NCBI GenBank assembly: GCA_964545855.1
Contig: CAZJHD010000014.1
Span: 28,516 to 92,515 of the forward strand
Length of the DNA: 64,000 bases
Origin: CAZJHD01 sp964545855
Lineage (GTDB): Bacteria; Planctomycetota; UBA1135; JACQFD01
Reading direction: 5' to 3'
Shown here piece after piece: positions 30,753-39,616 of this stretch. The position numbers and the translations under genes are program-made. Under the pieces are notes generated by a model. It had not been told where the DNA came from and made no database searches. It was given only the letters and a program-made list of their open reading frames with translations. Positions within the stretch are counted from its first letter, which is position 1, and every line of letters begins with the position of its first letter.

Positions 30753-33700
30753 TCAGAAGGTGATCTCCAGGTTGCGGCCCCGCGCGAACGTCACCGGATC
30801 CTCGTCCGAAGGATCCGCGGGCCCCTGGTGGAGGTCGTCGAAGAAGAAGTCGAGGAAGTCGAGTCCCGGGAATCCGAGCGTGCCCACCCTCTGGTCGAGT
30901 TTCGTTCCCGGAGCCGGCACTTGCGTCCCGATCGAGCCCGCGAATCCGACGAGCGACGGGAGCTGCAGCGCGACCTGCCCCACGACGGACAGGTCCGCGT
31001 CGTCGCGGCGGACGAAGACGGTCCAGCGACGGAGGGGCGTGAACGACTTCAGGCTCAGCTCGACGATGGAAAGCGAGTCCGAGGTGGTGACCGTGTCGCT
31101 CCAGCGCACCTTGGGCGCCTCGAGCCCCGCCGCGCCGGAGGTCGTCTCCGGGAGGGTCTGCGGAATCGTCGGGAGCGTGATGCCGGCGATGGCGGCGCCA
31201 CCCGACGTCGTGGTGCGGACTCCCACGCGCGAAACGTTGCCGTTCGTGTCCTCGACGCGGACGTGCGCCCGGACCGTCGTCGGATCGCTGTTCGGATCGA
31301 GCGGAGCCGGCTGGACGGTCCCGCCGGACCCGTCGAACAGGAAGGCGTTCGCCTTCGGATCGAAGCTGAGGGCGAGGGTGGTGGAGTCTCCGACGATCTG
31401 GCCTGCGCGACCGGCGCCGACGGAGATCTGCCCGCGCACGCCGACGAGGGATCCGGGCGCGAAGAGTCCCGATTCCACGCCCCCCACGAGCGCAGCGCTG
31501 TCCAGGGGCAGACCGGGGAGCGTCACGGGAATGCCGCCCGCGGGAGGCACCGGCACCGGGTCGTCGCCGGTGTCCGTCGTCTGGGAGAACGACTGGCCGA
31601 AGCTGATCGTCGCGGCGCTGGCTCCGCTCGCCACGAGCGGCGGCGAAGGGAACGTGAATCCGTCGTTGAGGTAGGTGAAGGAGAAGGAGCTCCCGGCGAG
31701 CGCGTAGGCCGAGAGGAAGAGCAGCGAGGACGGCGCGACGACGACGGACGGCAGGAGAGGGATTCCTCCGGGCCCCGACGTCGAGGTGGCCACGAGCCGG
31801 TCCGAGAGGCGCGGCAGCGCGTTCGCGGCGACCGAGATGGTCGATCCCGGCGCGGAACCGTTCACCGAGTAAGTGAGCGACGGATCGGTCTGGAATCCCG
31901 CCACGTCCATGCGGCGGATGGGGATCGAGACGAAGCTCCCCGTGGCGGCGACGATCGTGGTGATGTCGTAGTTCGGCGCAGACGCCGTGATCGTGAGCGC
32001 GCCCGTCGCCGCGGGGAAGTCCACCCCGGCGACGAAGCGCGCGGCGACGATGCCCCCGGTCGGGCCCGGGGCGACGGCGCGGAGGAGCTGGTTCGTCGCG
32101 CGGCCCGAGGGAGTCGCCGCATCGAGGAGGACGAAGGCCGTCGGCACCAGGGCGAGCGACTGCTCGTCGTAGACGACGACCGTGAGGGCGTCCTGCACGG
32201 AGAGCGCAGGGCCCGCCATGCGACCTCGGTGAACCAGCCGGATCGGCGTGCCCGCGACGGTCGGACTCGGATCCGTGTCCACGCTCGTGTTGCCGGCGGC
32301 GTCGGCCAGGAGGATCGTCGCCGCCGACTGGGGCTCCTCCGGCGGCTGGCCGCCGCCCGCGACCGTGGGCGGCGGCGCGGAGAACAGGGGCAGGAGGCTG
32401 AAGAACGACCCGCTCGCGCGCAGCAGGTGCGCCGTGATGCCCGCGGGGAGCGGGATCGGGATCGCCGTCCCGACCGGCGACTCGAGTCTCGTGACGAGGA
32501 CCGACGCCGGCGGCTCCGACGCCGTGCCGTAGATCGCGCCTCGGCGGGCCGCCGTGAAGAGCGTCGCTCCCTCGGCGGGAGGTCCGATGGCCGCGAGGTT
32601 CGGCGCGAGCGTGTCGAAGAGGATCGGGGGGCCGACGGTCCAGGCCGACGCGACGGTCCCGCGGCGCACGCGCACGGCGAGCACGACGGCTCCCTGGGCC
32701 AGCGCCGACGCTCCGCTCGAATTCGTGAGCACGGTCAGCACGCCGCCGATGCCGGACTCGCCGTAGTTCTGCTGCCCGATCCCCGCCTTCGCCGTGCGCT
32801 GGAACGAGACCTTCCCGGCGCCCGTCGCGTCGTGGAAGAGGATGTCGAGCTGGTCCGAGGCGAGGGATCCGGCCGGGAAGACCACGCCCACGGTGAAATT
32901 GCCGGCGAACGTCGGATTCTTCGGATCGTTGCTCGGATCGGCGTCCCCGTCCGGAAGTGTCGGGACGTTGTTCAGGATCGACGGCGCCGCCGAGAGCGTG
33001 GTCGGAGTCGCGGGGTCGACGTCGAGGTTCACGAAGGTCGGCGCGCCGAAGGCCGCGATCTGGAAGCTCGCGAAGAAGGGCGGGTTCACGCCGACGGGCA
33101 CGATGTCGTCGTTCTTGGTCCCGGGCCCGACGCCCACGGTCACCGTGGCGCCGGGGGAGAACGGCTCCACGGGCGTCGCCACCCAGACGCGGTTCTCGCT
33201 GAAGGGGAGAAGCAGCGCGCCGAGCCCCGGAAGGAGCGGCGTCGTGACGGGCGGCTGGGGCCCCGTGCCATCGGGATCGACCTGCTGCACCAGCGTGAAG
33301 CCCACCTTCGTCGGCGACGGCGGCGGCGTCGGATCGCCGAGGATCGTCGAGGGTGCGATCGGCTCGCTGAACACCACCACCACTTGCGACGGGATGCCGG
33401 GCACCTGGCTCGCGCCCATGCCGAAGGGGGTCGTGCCGGGCGGCACGTTCACGGCGCCGTCGCGCGGGAACGACGCCACGACCTGCGGGGTCGTCTGGTC
33501 GCCCGCGTTCACCTCCGTCGTGAAGGAGCCGACGATCCCACCGGCGGGCACCACGAGACGCGCGCCGTCGAGGTCGAGGATGCTCGTCCCGGCGATCACC
33601 TCGATCGTCCGGTTCGTCGGGAGCGGAGCGTTCGGCGTGACGACCCAGAAGCGCCCGCCGCCGAAGCTGGAGAGCGTGGCGGCGAGGGTCGAACCGCCCT

Positions 33701-34022
33701 GCACTCGGACGATCAGCGTCGTCGAGCTCACGGTCGACGCCTGGACGCTCTCGCTGAAGGTGACCGCGATGGGTGTTTCGATGCTGACGTTCGCACCCTT
33801 GGGCGAGACATCGGCGATCGTGGGAGCCCCCACGAGCGAGACCGCGCCCGGCGTCGGCGCGGCGGTCGGTCCGTTGGGCACCCCGCCGCCCCCACCACCT
33901 CCACCACCTCCGCCCGACCCGGGAGGATTGGGGTCGAAGATCGCGCCGGGGTTGCCGGATCCGCCGCAGCCGGCAAGTAGAACGGTCGAGAGGGCGAGGA
34001 GGAGCGTGCGGCGGAAGTTCAT
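30753..34022 (-). CDS. Large Ig-like-repeat lipoprotein
   Basis: A 1089-residue exported lipoprotein with signal peptide and lipobox LLAGC19. An 11-Gly spacer at about residues 36-50 follows. The next segments look like SbsA-type Ig domains: ISPKG-like start VSPKGANVSIETPIAVTFSE, then VVVVFSEPIAPSTI, each with the DxxVP..t.i.v.FSepv pattern. The remainder is Thr/Ser/Pro/Gly-rich with further beta-sandwich-like units and a C-terminal DFFFDD. No catalytic motif seen. It is probably a surface or adhesion-like protein. The ATG at 34022 is chosen over upstream in-frame starts because the signal peptide begins there. It is divergent from the TPR lipoprotein gene. Confidence 0.85.
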   Translation of the reverse strand: MNFRRTLLLALSTVLLAGCGGSGNPGAIFDPNPPGSGGGGGGGGGGGVPNGPTAAPTPGAVSLVGAPTIADVSPKGANVSIETPIAVTFSESVQASTVSSTTLIVRVQGGSTLAATLSSFGGGRFWVVTPNAPLPTNRTIEVIAGTSILDLDGARLVVPAGGIVGSFTTEVNAGDQTTPQVVASFPRDGAVNVPPGTTPFGMGASQVPGIPSQVVVVFSEPIAPSTILGDPTPPPSPTKVGFTLVQQVDPDGTGPQPPVTTPLLPGLGALLLPFSENRVWVATPVEPFSPGATVTVGVGPGTKNDDIVPVGVNPPFFASFQIAAFGAPTFVNLDVDPATPTTLSAAPSILNNVPTLPDGDADPSNDPKNPTFAGNFTVGVVFPAGSLASDQLDILFHDATGAGKVSFQRTAKAGIGQQNYGESGIGGVLTVLTNSSGASALAQGAVVLAVRVRRGTVASAWTVGPPILFDTLAPNLAAIGPPAEGATLFTAARRGAIYGTASEPPASVLVTRLESPVGTAIPIPLPAGITAHLLRASGSFFSLLPLFSAPPPTVAGGGQPPEEPQSAATILLADAAGNTSVDTDPSPTVAGTPIRLVHRGRMAGPALSVQDALTVVVYDEQSLALVPTAFVLLDAATPSGRATNQLLRAVAPGPTGGIVAARFVAGVDFPAATGALTITASAPNYDITTIVAATGSFVSIPIRRMDVAGFQTDPSLTYSVNGSAPGSTISVAANALPRLSDRLVATSTSGPGGIPLLPSVVVAPSSLLFLSAYALAGSSFSFTYLNDGFTFPSPPLVASGASAATISFGQSFSQTTDTGDDPVPVPPAGGIPVTLPGLPLDSAALVGGVESGLFAPGSLVGVRGQISVGAGRAGQIVGDSTTLALSFDPKANAFLFDGSGGTVQPAPLDPNSDPTTVRAHVRVEDTNGNVSRVGVRTTTSGGAAIAGITLPTIPQTLPETTSGAAGLEAPKVRWSDTVTTSDSLSIVELSLKSFTPLRRWTVFVRRDDADLSVVGQVALQLPSLVGFAGSIGTQVPAPGTKLDQRVGTLGFPGLDFLDFFFDDLHQGPADPSDEDPVTFARGRNLEITF

Positions 34023-34210
34023 GCGGCGCGGAGAAGACGGCGTCGGACCAAGATCGCGCAAATGGTATTCCGTGGACGGGCTTGCGCGGAACGCGGAGAT
34101 GGAAGTCGCGACGACGCGGATCGTGACGGCTCCGAATAGAGGGCCTACCGCGCGCCCGCTCCGCTGCGCCGCCTCCCGCCATCGGCGGGAACCCGATACG
34201 CTCCGGCCCC

Positions 34211-35989
34211 ATGGGTCTCGACTCGCTCCGAGCCGCCCCGCTCTCCATCTTGCTCCTCGCTGCCTGCGGCACCGTGCTCCTCGTTGCCTGCGGAACCACG
34301 CCCGGACCGAGCGATCCGACGACGAGCCGCGGGCCCAACGCCGGCCTCGCGGCGGCCGCCGAGGCACTCCGATCGGGCGATTTCGTCGCCGCGCAGAGCG
34401 AATACGCACGCGCGACGTCCGTCGCCCCCCGCTCCGCCGAAGCGTGGCGGGGCTTCGCCGAGTCGACCTGGGGTCTCTTCCACGCGAGCTTGCGCGACCC
34501 CGGCCTCGGCAATTCGCTCCTCCATCTCCAGGACGCGGATCGCGGCTACGGACGAGCGATCGAGTTGGCGCCCGCGGACCGGGACGTGCTGATCGGAGCC
34601 TCGCGCGTCGCCCGCGAGAGAGGCGATGCGGCGCGCGCCGCGCAGTACGCGCAGAGGGCGCGCGATCTCGTGGAGATCGACACGGCGCCGGAGGAGCGGT
34701 TCACGATCCTCCAGGAACTCGCGCGGAGCCGAGCCGCCGAGTACGAGGCGGCCGTTCGCGAAGGCGCTCCCGTCGAGACGCGGGGCGAGCTCGTCCGGCG
34801 CACGGAGGAGGCCTATCGCTCGACGCGCGCCGTGCTCCCGGAGCGCACGGAGCCCGTCACCGAGCTCGCGAGCTTCCACGCGCGCCGCGGCGCGCTCGAC
34901 GAGGCCGTGCAAGGACTGCTCGCCGCCATCGCGCGAGCGCCCGAGGCGGCGCCCCTCCACCAGACGCTCTGCGATCTCTGCTACGGATCGGGGAACGCGC
35001 GCACCCTCGAGGAGATCTACGACGCGCGCCTCGCGAGCCTCGCCGAGGCGTCGGCCACCACCACGTGGTTCACGGCCTACGTGAAGCTGCGCGCGGCCGA
35101 TGCTCTGCGGGCGGACGGCGATCACGAAACCGCGATGCGCGCCTACGAGGTCGCGCGACGGCACTTCGCGCGGAGCGCCGAGGACAACGCGACGTTCGCC
35201 GCGACGGCGCGTCACTTCGGCGCCCAGAGCCGAGCGGGCCGGGCACGCTGCCTGCTCGAGAGCGGAGAAGCCGAAGAGGCGGCGCGCCTGCTCGCAGAGG
35301 CCATCGAGTCCGATCCGTCGATCCTCGACGCTCCCGATTCGCTGGGGGTCACGCCGAAGTCGACCTCGCTCGCGATCGGCAGCCACTTCTTCCGCTCCGA
35401 GGCGCTGGAGGCCGGAGCGACGGCCTTCGAGCGATGGCTCCGCTCTCGTCCCGACGACGTCGATTGGCTCAACAACGCGGGCCTGTTCCGCCGCGATCTC
35501 GGCGAGTCGCTGCAGCGCGCGGGCGAGGAGACGCGCGCGCAGGAAGCCTTCGAGGCCTCCTTCGCCCACTACCGCCGCGTGATGGCGCTCCGGCCGGACG
35601 AGCCGAGGCTCGTCAACGACACGGGCCTCCTCCTGCTCTACCACCTGCGTCGTGATCTGGACGATGCGGAGCGGATGTTCCGGCGCGCCCTCGAGCTGGG
35701 AACGGCCAAGCTCGAGGAGCTGGGGGATCGCGAGGAGCCGGACGATGCCGATCCGGCTTCGGTGCGAGCGGCCGCCGATTGGGACTACTTCGCCGAGGCC
35801 ACCGGAGACGCCCTCCAGAACCTGGGGCTCCTCCTCTGGGACCGCCGCGGCGAGAGCGCCGAGATTCGGGCACACCTCCTCCGCAGCCTCGAGCTCGATC
35901 CTCGGAACACGCGCGCCTGGCTCCGCGAGATGCTCCGCTCGCTGCCCGCGTCCGGGCCCGCTCCCGCGATCGAACAGCCCTGGCGCTGA
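34211..35989 (+). CDS. TPR lipoprotein with duplicated lipobox
   Basis: A 592-residue protein. The signal peptide carries two consecutive lipoboxes, LLAAC19 and LLVAC27, made by a 24-bp tandem duplication. The rest is tetratricopeptide-like helix pairs (for example AEALRSGDFVAAQSEYARAT and EALEAGATAFERWLRSRPDD). TPR domains mediate protein-protein contact. The C-terminal half contains DWLNNAGLFRRDLGESLQRA and LVNDTGLLLLYHLRRDLDDA, shared in pattern with the next gene, so the two are paralogues. It starts 188 bp from the divergent lipoprotein gene. Confidence 0.85.
   Translation: MGLDSLRAAPLSILLLAACGTVLLVACGTTPGPSDPTTSRGPNAGLAAAAEALRSGDFVAAQSEYARATSVAPRSAEAWRGFAESTWGLFHASLRDPGLGNSLLHLQDADRGYGRAIELAPADRDVLIGASRVARERGDAARAAQYAQRARDLVEIDTAPEERFTILQELARSRAAEYEAAVREGAPVETRGELVRRTEEAYRSTRAVLPERTEPVTELASFHARRGALDEAVQGLLAAIARAPEAAPLHQTLCDLCYGSGNARTLEEIYDARLASLAEASATTTWFTAYVKLRAADALRADGDHETAMRAYEVARRHFARSAEDNATFAATARHFGAQSRAGRARCLLESGEAEEAARLLAEAIESDPSILDAPDSLGVTPKSTSLAIGSHFFRSEALEAGATAFERWLRSRPDDVDWLNNAGLFRRDLGESLQRAGEETRAQEAFEASFAHYRRVMALRPDEPRLVNDTGLLLLYHLRRDLDDAERMFRRALELGTAKLEELGDREEPDDADPASVRAAADWDYFAEATGDALQNLGLLLWDRRGESAEIRAHLLRSLELDPRNTRAWLREMLRSLPASGPAPAIEQPWR
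34251..34298 (+). repeat. 24-bp tandem duplication of a lipobox
   Basis: Two units, 34251-34274 and 34275-34298, both starting TGCTCCTCG and matching at 21 of 24 positions. Each encodes an L-L-x-A-C-G-T segment, so two possible lipidation cysteines are present. The unit length equals that of the array at 30307-30418, in another lipoprotein signal peptide. Confidence 0.85.
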
Positions 35990-36050
35990 ACCCCACTCGC
36001 CCCATCCTGCCCGCAGCCGCTCCTCGCTCCTCGCTCCCGATCCACATCCC

Positions 36051-37739
36051 GTGACTCGACCTCTCTCCCGCCTCGTCCTCGGCCTCGCGCTCGCGGCACT
36101 CCTCGGATCTCCCTTCGGAGCCTGTGCGCTCGCGCAGGAGCCCGCGCCGGCGTCGGCGCCCGCCTCGCAGCCGGCACCGCCCGATGCCGCCCAGCTCCGG
36201 GCGCGCGGCGCCGAGCTCGCGCGGCAGGGACGGCGCGAGGACTCCCTCGCGGCCTACCGCGAGGCCTACGAGGCCGACCGGTCCTTCGAGTCGCTGATGG
36301 GTCTGCATGGCGCGCTGCTCGCGGACGAGCGGGTGAACGACGCCTTCCGGCTGCTGGAGCGGGCGGACGAGCCCGCGACGAAGCGCGTCGACTATCACGC
36401 GGCCTTCGCCCGGACCTTCGTCGCCCGCGCCGAGAAGGACCGGGCCGAGGGCGCCGACGCGATCTCCATCGCGGCGCTCTACGAGGAAGCCGCCCGCTCG
36501 CTGCAGGACGCGCTCGAGATCGACCCGGAGAGGATCGACCTCCGCGTCGCGTGCGTGCAAGACCTGCTGTTGGCGACGAAGACCGAGGAGGCCCGGGATG
36601 TCGCGCAGGACGCGCGCCGGCGCGCTCCCGGTTCGTGGGAGGCAGCGCTCGCGCTCGGAGACGCCTGCTACCACCACCTTGCCGCCCTCGGGCGGCTGCG
36701 GCCCGCATCGGTCGTGGGCGAGGGCGAGGACATCGTGGCCGCGCGCGCCGTGCGCACGGAGCTCGTCGACGAGGCGCTCGCCGCCTACCGCGCGGCCGCG
36801 AAGCTCGCCGCCGACCGAGGCGAGCCCCACGGCCGCATCGGCGGATTCGTCCTGGCGATCGAGGGCGACAAGGCGGAAGCGCTCGCGGCGTTCACGGAGG
36901 CACTCGCGCGGAATCCCTCCCAGGTCTCGCCCGCCGCGGCCATCGCCGGGATGTCGCCGAAGGAGATGCTGGGCTTCTTCGAGAAGGCGCTCGCGGAGTA
37001 CGGCCGACGGCACCCCGGCGTCGCGCCCGACGATCCGACGGACGCGTCGCTCCATTGGTACCTCGGCTATGCGCGCCTCCTCGGCGGCGACACGAAGGGC
37101 GCCGGCGCCGCCTACGAGACGGCCGTGCGCAAGAACCCGTCGGACCCCTCGGCGCGGTACTACCTCGGCAAGATCGCCTACAACGAGCAACGCTTCGAGG
37201 ACGCGGTCCGGCACTTCGACACGCTCGCGCGCAAGAGCCCTCGCACGCTCGGAGAGGTGGGCGCCTCCGACTCGTTCTTCTACGCGACGATGCAGGGCCT
37301 CGTGGGACGACTGGTCGCCGGCGACTCGGGCGCTCCCGTGACGGACGTCGTCGGCAACGCATCCCTCGACGTCGCGATCCGATTCACGGAGGCGATCCTC
37401 GCCGTCCATCCGACGAGCGTGGAGGACTGGAACAACCTGGGGCTCTTCCAGCGCGACGCGGATCGGCCGAAGGAAGCGCTCGCCGCCTACAAGAAGGCCC
37501 TCGACATCGACCCGCTGCGACCGTCGCTCCTGAACGACACGGCGGTGATCTACCACTACTACCTGCGCTCGAACGACAGCGAGGCGGCGAAGCTCTACGA
37601 GCTCGCGATCGAGCGCGCGAACCAGGTGATCGCCGATCGAGAAGCGAGCAGCGGGCAGAAGGAGGAGGCGAAGGTCGCGCTCCGCGACGCGACGACGAAC
37701 CTGGCCCGGCTCCGCGCGGGCAATCGCAGGAACGACTGA
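36051..37739 (+). CDS. Secreted TPR protein, paralogue of upstream gene
   Basis: A 562-residue protein starting at GTG 36051, where the signal peptide begins (hydrophobic LVLGLALAALLGSPFGACALA). It contains many TPR-like repeats, for example YLGYARLLGGDTKGAGAAYE and YYLGKIAYNEQRFEDAVRHF. The C-terminal section EDWNNLGLFQRDADRPKEAL, with LLNDTAVIYHYYLRSNDSEA, parallels the upstream protein (NN-GLF-RD ... NDT ... Y-LR). The 61-bp spacing suggests one transcript. A scaffold role is inferred from TPRs only. Confidence 0.84.
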   Translation: MTRPLSRLVLGLALAALLGSPFGACALAQEPAPASAPASQPAPPDAAQLRARGAELARQGRREDSLAAYREAYEADRSFESLMGLHGALLADERVNDAFRLLERADEPATKRVDYHAAFARTFVARAEKDRAEGADAISIAALYEEAARSLQDALEIDPERIDLRVACVQDLLLATKTEEARDVAQDARRRAPGSWEAALALGDACYHHLAALGRLRPASVVGEGEDIVAARAVRTELVDEALAAYRAAAKLAADRGEPHGRIGGFVLAIEGDKAEALAAFTEALARNPSQVSPAAAIAGMSPKEMLGFFEKALAEYGRRHPGVAPDDPTDASLHWYLGYARLLGGDTKGAGAAYETAVRKNPSDPSARYYLGKIAYNEQRFEDAVRHFDTLARKSPRTLGEVGASDSFFYATMQGLVGRLVAGDSGAPVTDVVGNASLDVAIRFTEAILAVHPTSVEDWNNLGLFQRDADRPKEALAAYKKALDIDPLRPSLLNDTAVIYHYYLRSNDSEAAKLYELAIERANQVIADREASSGQKEEAKVALRDATTNLARLRAGNRRND

Positions 37740-37828
37740 GCGACCGCGGTTGCGGGCTCACCCCGCGGCGTCACGGGGCCGTGAAGGAACCACCGGCGCT
37801 GGCCCGAGGCCGAGCGAGAGAGAGCGAC

Positions 37829-37872
37829 GCTGCCTCGCGCTCGCTCTGCGGAGCACTTCCGCCACGGGCAGC
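37829..37872. repeat. Truncated right end of the inverted-repeat element
   Basis: The 44-bp sequence containing CTCGCGCTCGCTCTGCGGAG and ending in CACGGGCAGC repeats the right end of copy B almost exactly. It lies 1 bp before copy B's left terminus. It looks like the remnant of a tandem insertion or a recombination product. Confidence 0.75.
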
Positions 37873-37873
37873 C

Positions 37874-38036
37874 AACTGCCCGCGGCAGAAGTCATCCGAG
37901 CTACGCGCGGGCCCCGACGCACATCGCGTCGTTGCGCGTCCTCACCGTAGCCTCCTACTACGCTTGCGGCGCGCGTCTCGCGCTGTGCGCCGCTGCCTCG
38001 CGCTCGCTCTGCGGAGCACTTCCGCCACGGGCAGTT
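37874..38036. repeat. 163-bp inverted-repeat element, copy B (MITE- or ncRNA-like)
   Basis: Termini AACTGCCCG and CGGGCAGTT are perfect 9-bp inverted repeats. The interior matches copy A (19098-19262) at about 90%, including GCACATCGCGTCGTTGCGCG. The second-position change from G to A on the left is matched by C to T on the right. This conserves pairing and is a sign of selected structure or of strand-symmetric mobility. Confidence 0.75.
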
Positions 38037-38064
38037 AGACTTCGAGTCCTCCATCGAGGTCTCC

Positions 38065-38904
38065 TTGCTTCGTCGCTCCCTCCAACATCTTCCCGGCATC
38101 CGCGAGCGCATGGAGCGGCGGCTCTGGACGGAGGGAGTCCGCTCCTGGGAGGAAGTGCGGCCCCACGTCTCCGCGCGGATCGATCGAGCCGCGCTGGAGG
38201 AGGCCATCGAGGCCTCCCACCGGGCGCTCCTCGGCGGCGATGCCGCGTGGTTCGCGCGCGCGCTGCCGCCGCGCGAGTCGTGGCGGGTCTTCCGCGAGTA
38301 CTGGGAGAACGCCGCGTACCTCGACATCGAGACGACGGGCGCGATCCGCAACGAGGACTCGATCACCTGCGTCGCCGTCGCCGATCGTCGCGGAGTCCGC
38401 ACCTACGTCCGCGATCGGAACCTCGAGCGGTTCCCCGAGTCGATCCGCGACGCCTCGCTGCTGGTGACCTTCAACGGATCCACGTTCGACTTCCCGTTCC
38501 TCGAGGCGGAGTTCCCGCAGCTCTCCCTCGACGATTGGGCGCACTTCGATCTCTGCACCGCGTTCCGGCGCCTCGGGCAGCGCGGAGGACTGAAGGTGAT
38601 CGAGCGCGCGCGGGGCCTTCCGCGCACGGAGGCGCTCGACGGCGTCGCCGGGTGGATCGCCGTCGATCTCTGGCAGCGCCACCGCCAGGGCGATCCGAGG
38701 GCGCTGCCGACCCTCGAGCGCTACTGCGCCGAGGACGTTCTCGGACTTCCGGCGCTCGCGGCCTTCGCAGCGAACGAGTTCCTCGCACAGACTCCCTTCG
38801 TCGGGGAACTCGCGCCGCTCCCGGTGCCGGGTCGCATCGAGTCGTACCTGCCCTTCTCGCGAGAGATCGTGGGCGAGCTCCTCACCAAGCGCGTGGGCGG
38901 CTGA
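38065..38904 (+). CDS. Ribonuclease H-like exonuclease (YprB type)
   Basis: A 279-residue DnaQ/RNase H-fold protein. Exonuclease motifs are in order: ExoI DIETTG (about residue 89), ExoII TFNGSTFDFPFL (about 135), ExoIII YCAEDVLGL (about 219), giving the acidic metal ligands. The N-terminal LQHLPGIRERMERRLWTEGV is typical of YprB-like proteins, which are predicted 3'-5' exonucleases of unestablished role. No ATG precedes this region; TTG at 38065 has GAGG 5 nt upstream. The repeat element lies only 28 bp before the start. Confidence 0.85.
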   Translation: MLRRSLQHLPGIRERMERRLWTEGVRSWEEVRPHVSARIDRAALEEAIEASHRALLGGDAAWFARALPPRESWRVFREYWENAAYLDIETTGAIRNEDSITCVAVADRRGVRTYVRDRNLERFPESIRDASLLVTFNGSTFDFPFLEAEFPQLSLDDWAHFDLCTAFRRLGQRGGLKVIERARGLPRTEALDGVAGWIAVDLWQRHRQGDPRALPTLERYCAEDVLGLPALAAFAANEFLAQTPFVGELAPLPVPGRIESYLPFSREIVGELLTKRVGG

Positions 38905-38925
38905 CGGACCACGCGTCGCCGCGCG

Positions 38926-39435
38926 TCAGCGCGCGCGGCGCGAGAGGACGAGGTAGAGGACCAGCGACGCCGCCATCAGGCCCACTCCGCCGTAGACGAC
39001 GACCGGCCGGATCCCGAGCGCTTCGCCGCGCGCGACGGAGATCGCCTGCGACGCGATCACCGCGAAGAGCCAGCCGACGCACGCCTTCAGGAGCTGGAGG
39101 AAGCGCACGGCGAGGCGGTACTGGACGGGCGCCGCCGCGGCGCCGAAGGACCAGAGGTAGTTGAAGCGATGAGGGAATCTCGCGAGAACGGTGAGCAGCA
39201 CGAAGACACCCGCCGCGAGACTCGGCAGCAGCCAGAGCGTTCCGCGGCTCCCCCAGGCGTCCGGCGCGCCGCCGATGCCGAAGTGCGTCGGCACGCGCGC
39301 CGGCACGTGCTTCCACGGGATCGCGACCGCCGCGAAGCCGGCGAGGACGCCCAGCGCTCCCATGACCTCCAGGATCGCTCCGAGGGCCGTCGGTGGAAGG
39401 CGAACACGCGGCCGGTCGTGGTTCGAGTCGCTCAT
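38926..39435 (-). CDS. DUF1648 domain membrane protein
   Basis: A 169-residue protein with four hydrophobic helices. After the first helix comes WKHVPARVPTHFGIGGAPDA, then WGSRGTLWLLP, which is the DUF1648 hallmark (IP.H....G..D..G.K). The family is of unknown function and often linked to membrane regulators such as SdpI. It is convergent with the exonuclease-like gene (21 bp) and divergent from the ATP-grasp gene. The ATG at 39435 gives a short hydrophilic tail before TM1. Confidence 0.88.
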   Translation of the reverse strand: MSDSNHDRPRVRLPPTALGAILEVMGALGVLAGFAAVAIPWKHVPARVPTHFGIGGAPDAWGSRGTLWLLPSLAAGVFVLLTVLARFPHRFNYLWSFGAAAAPVQYRLAVRFLQLLKACVGWLFAVIASQAISVARGEALGIRPVVVYGGVGLMAASLVLYLVLSRRAR

Positions 39436-39616
39436 GCCGAGTCGGCGAAGACTATCGTTTCGCGCTACTGCTCCCCCTGCGCTTGTGGCCTTCTCGCCGG
39501 ACGGATAGAAGCGCCTCGATTCCGCAACGCGAGTGCGATGATCCATCGATGACCCACCCCCGGAAGTCGCCTCGCTTCGACGCCACCCCGTCCGTCGAGG
39601 CTCGGGCCAGCTCGCC

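Larger units (their letters stand above)
37740..38064. other. 325-bp intergenic region filled by repeats
   Basis: Contains a truncated right end (37829-37872) and then a full copy (37874-38036) of the inverted-repeat element. The full copy ends 28 bp before the next start codon, so it must form part of that gene's leader or promoter. No gene in it. Confidence 0.7.

Noticed and set aside
30072..33980. A 1302-codon open frame opposite the Ig-like lipoprotein gene
   Set aside because: Arg/Gly/Asp-rich nonsense antisense to a gene with signal peptide and Ig-like domains; no motif.
38065..38904. The inverted-repeat element as part of the exonuclease gene
   Set aside because: The element ends at 38036, before the start codon, and its sequence recurs in an unrelated intergenic place.
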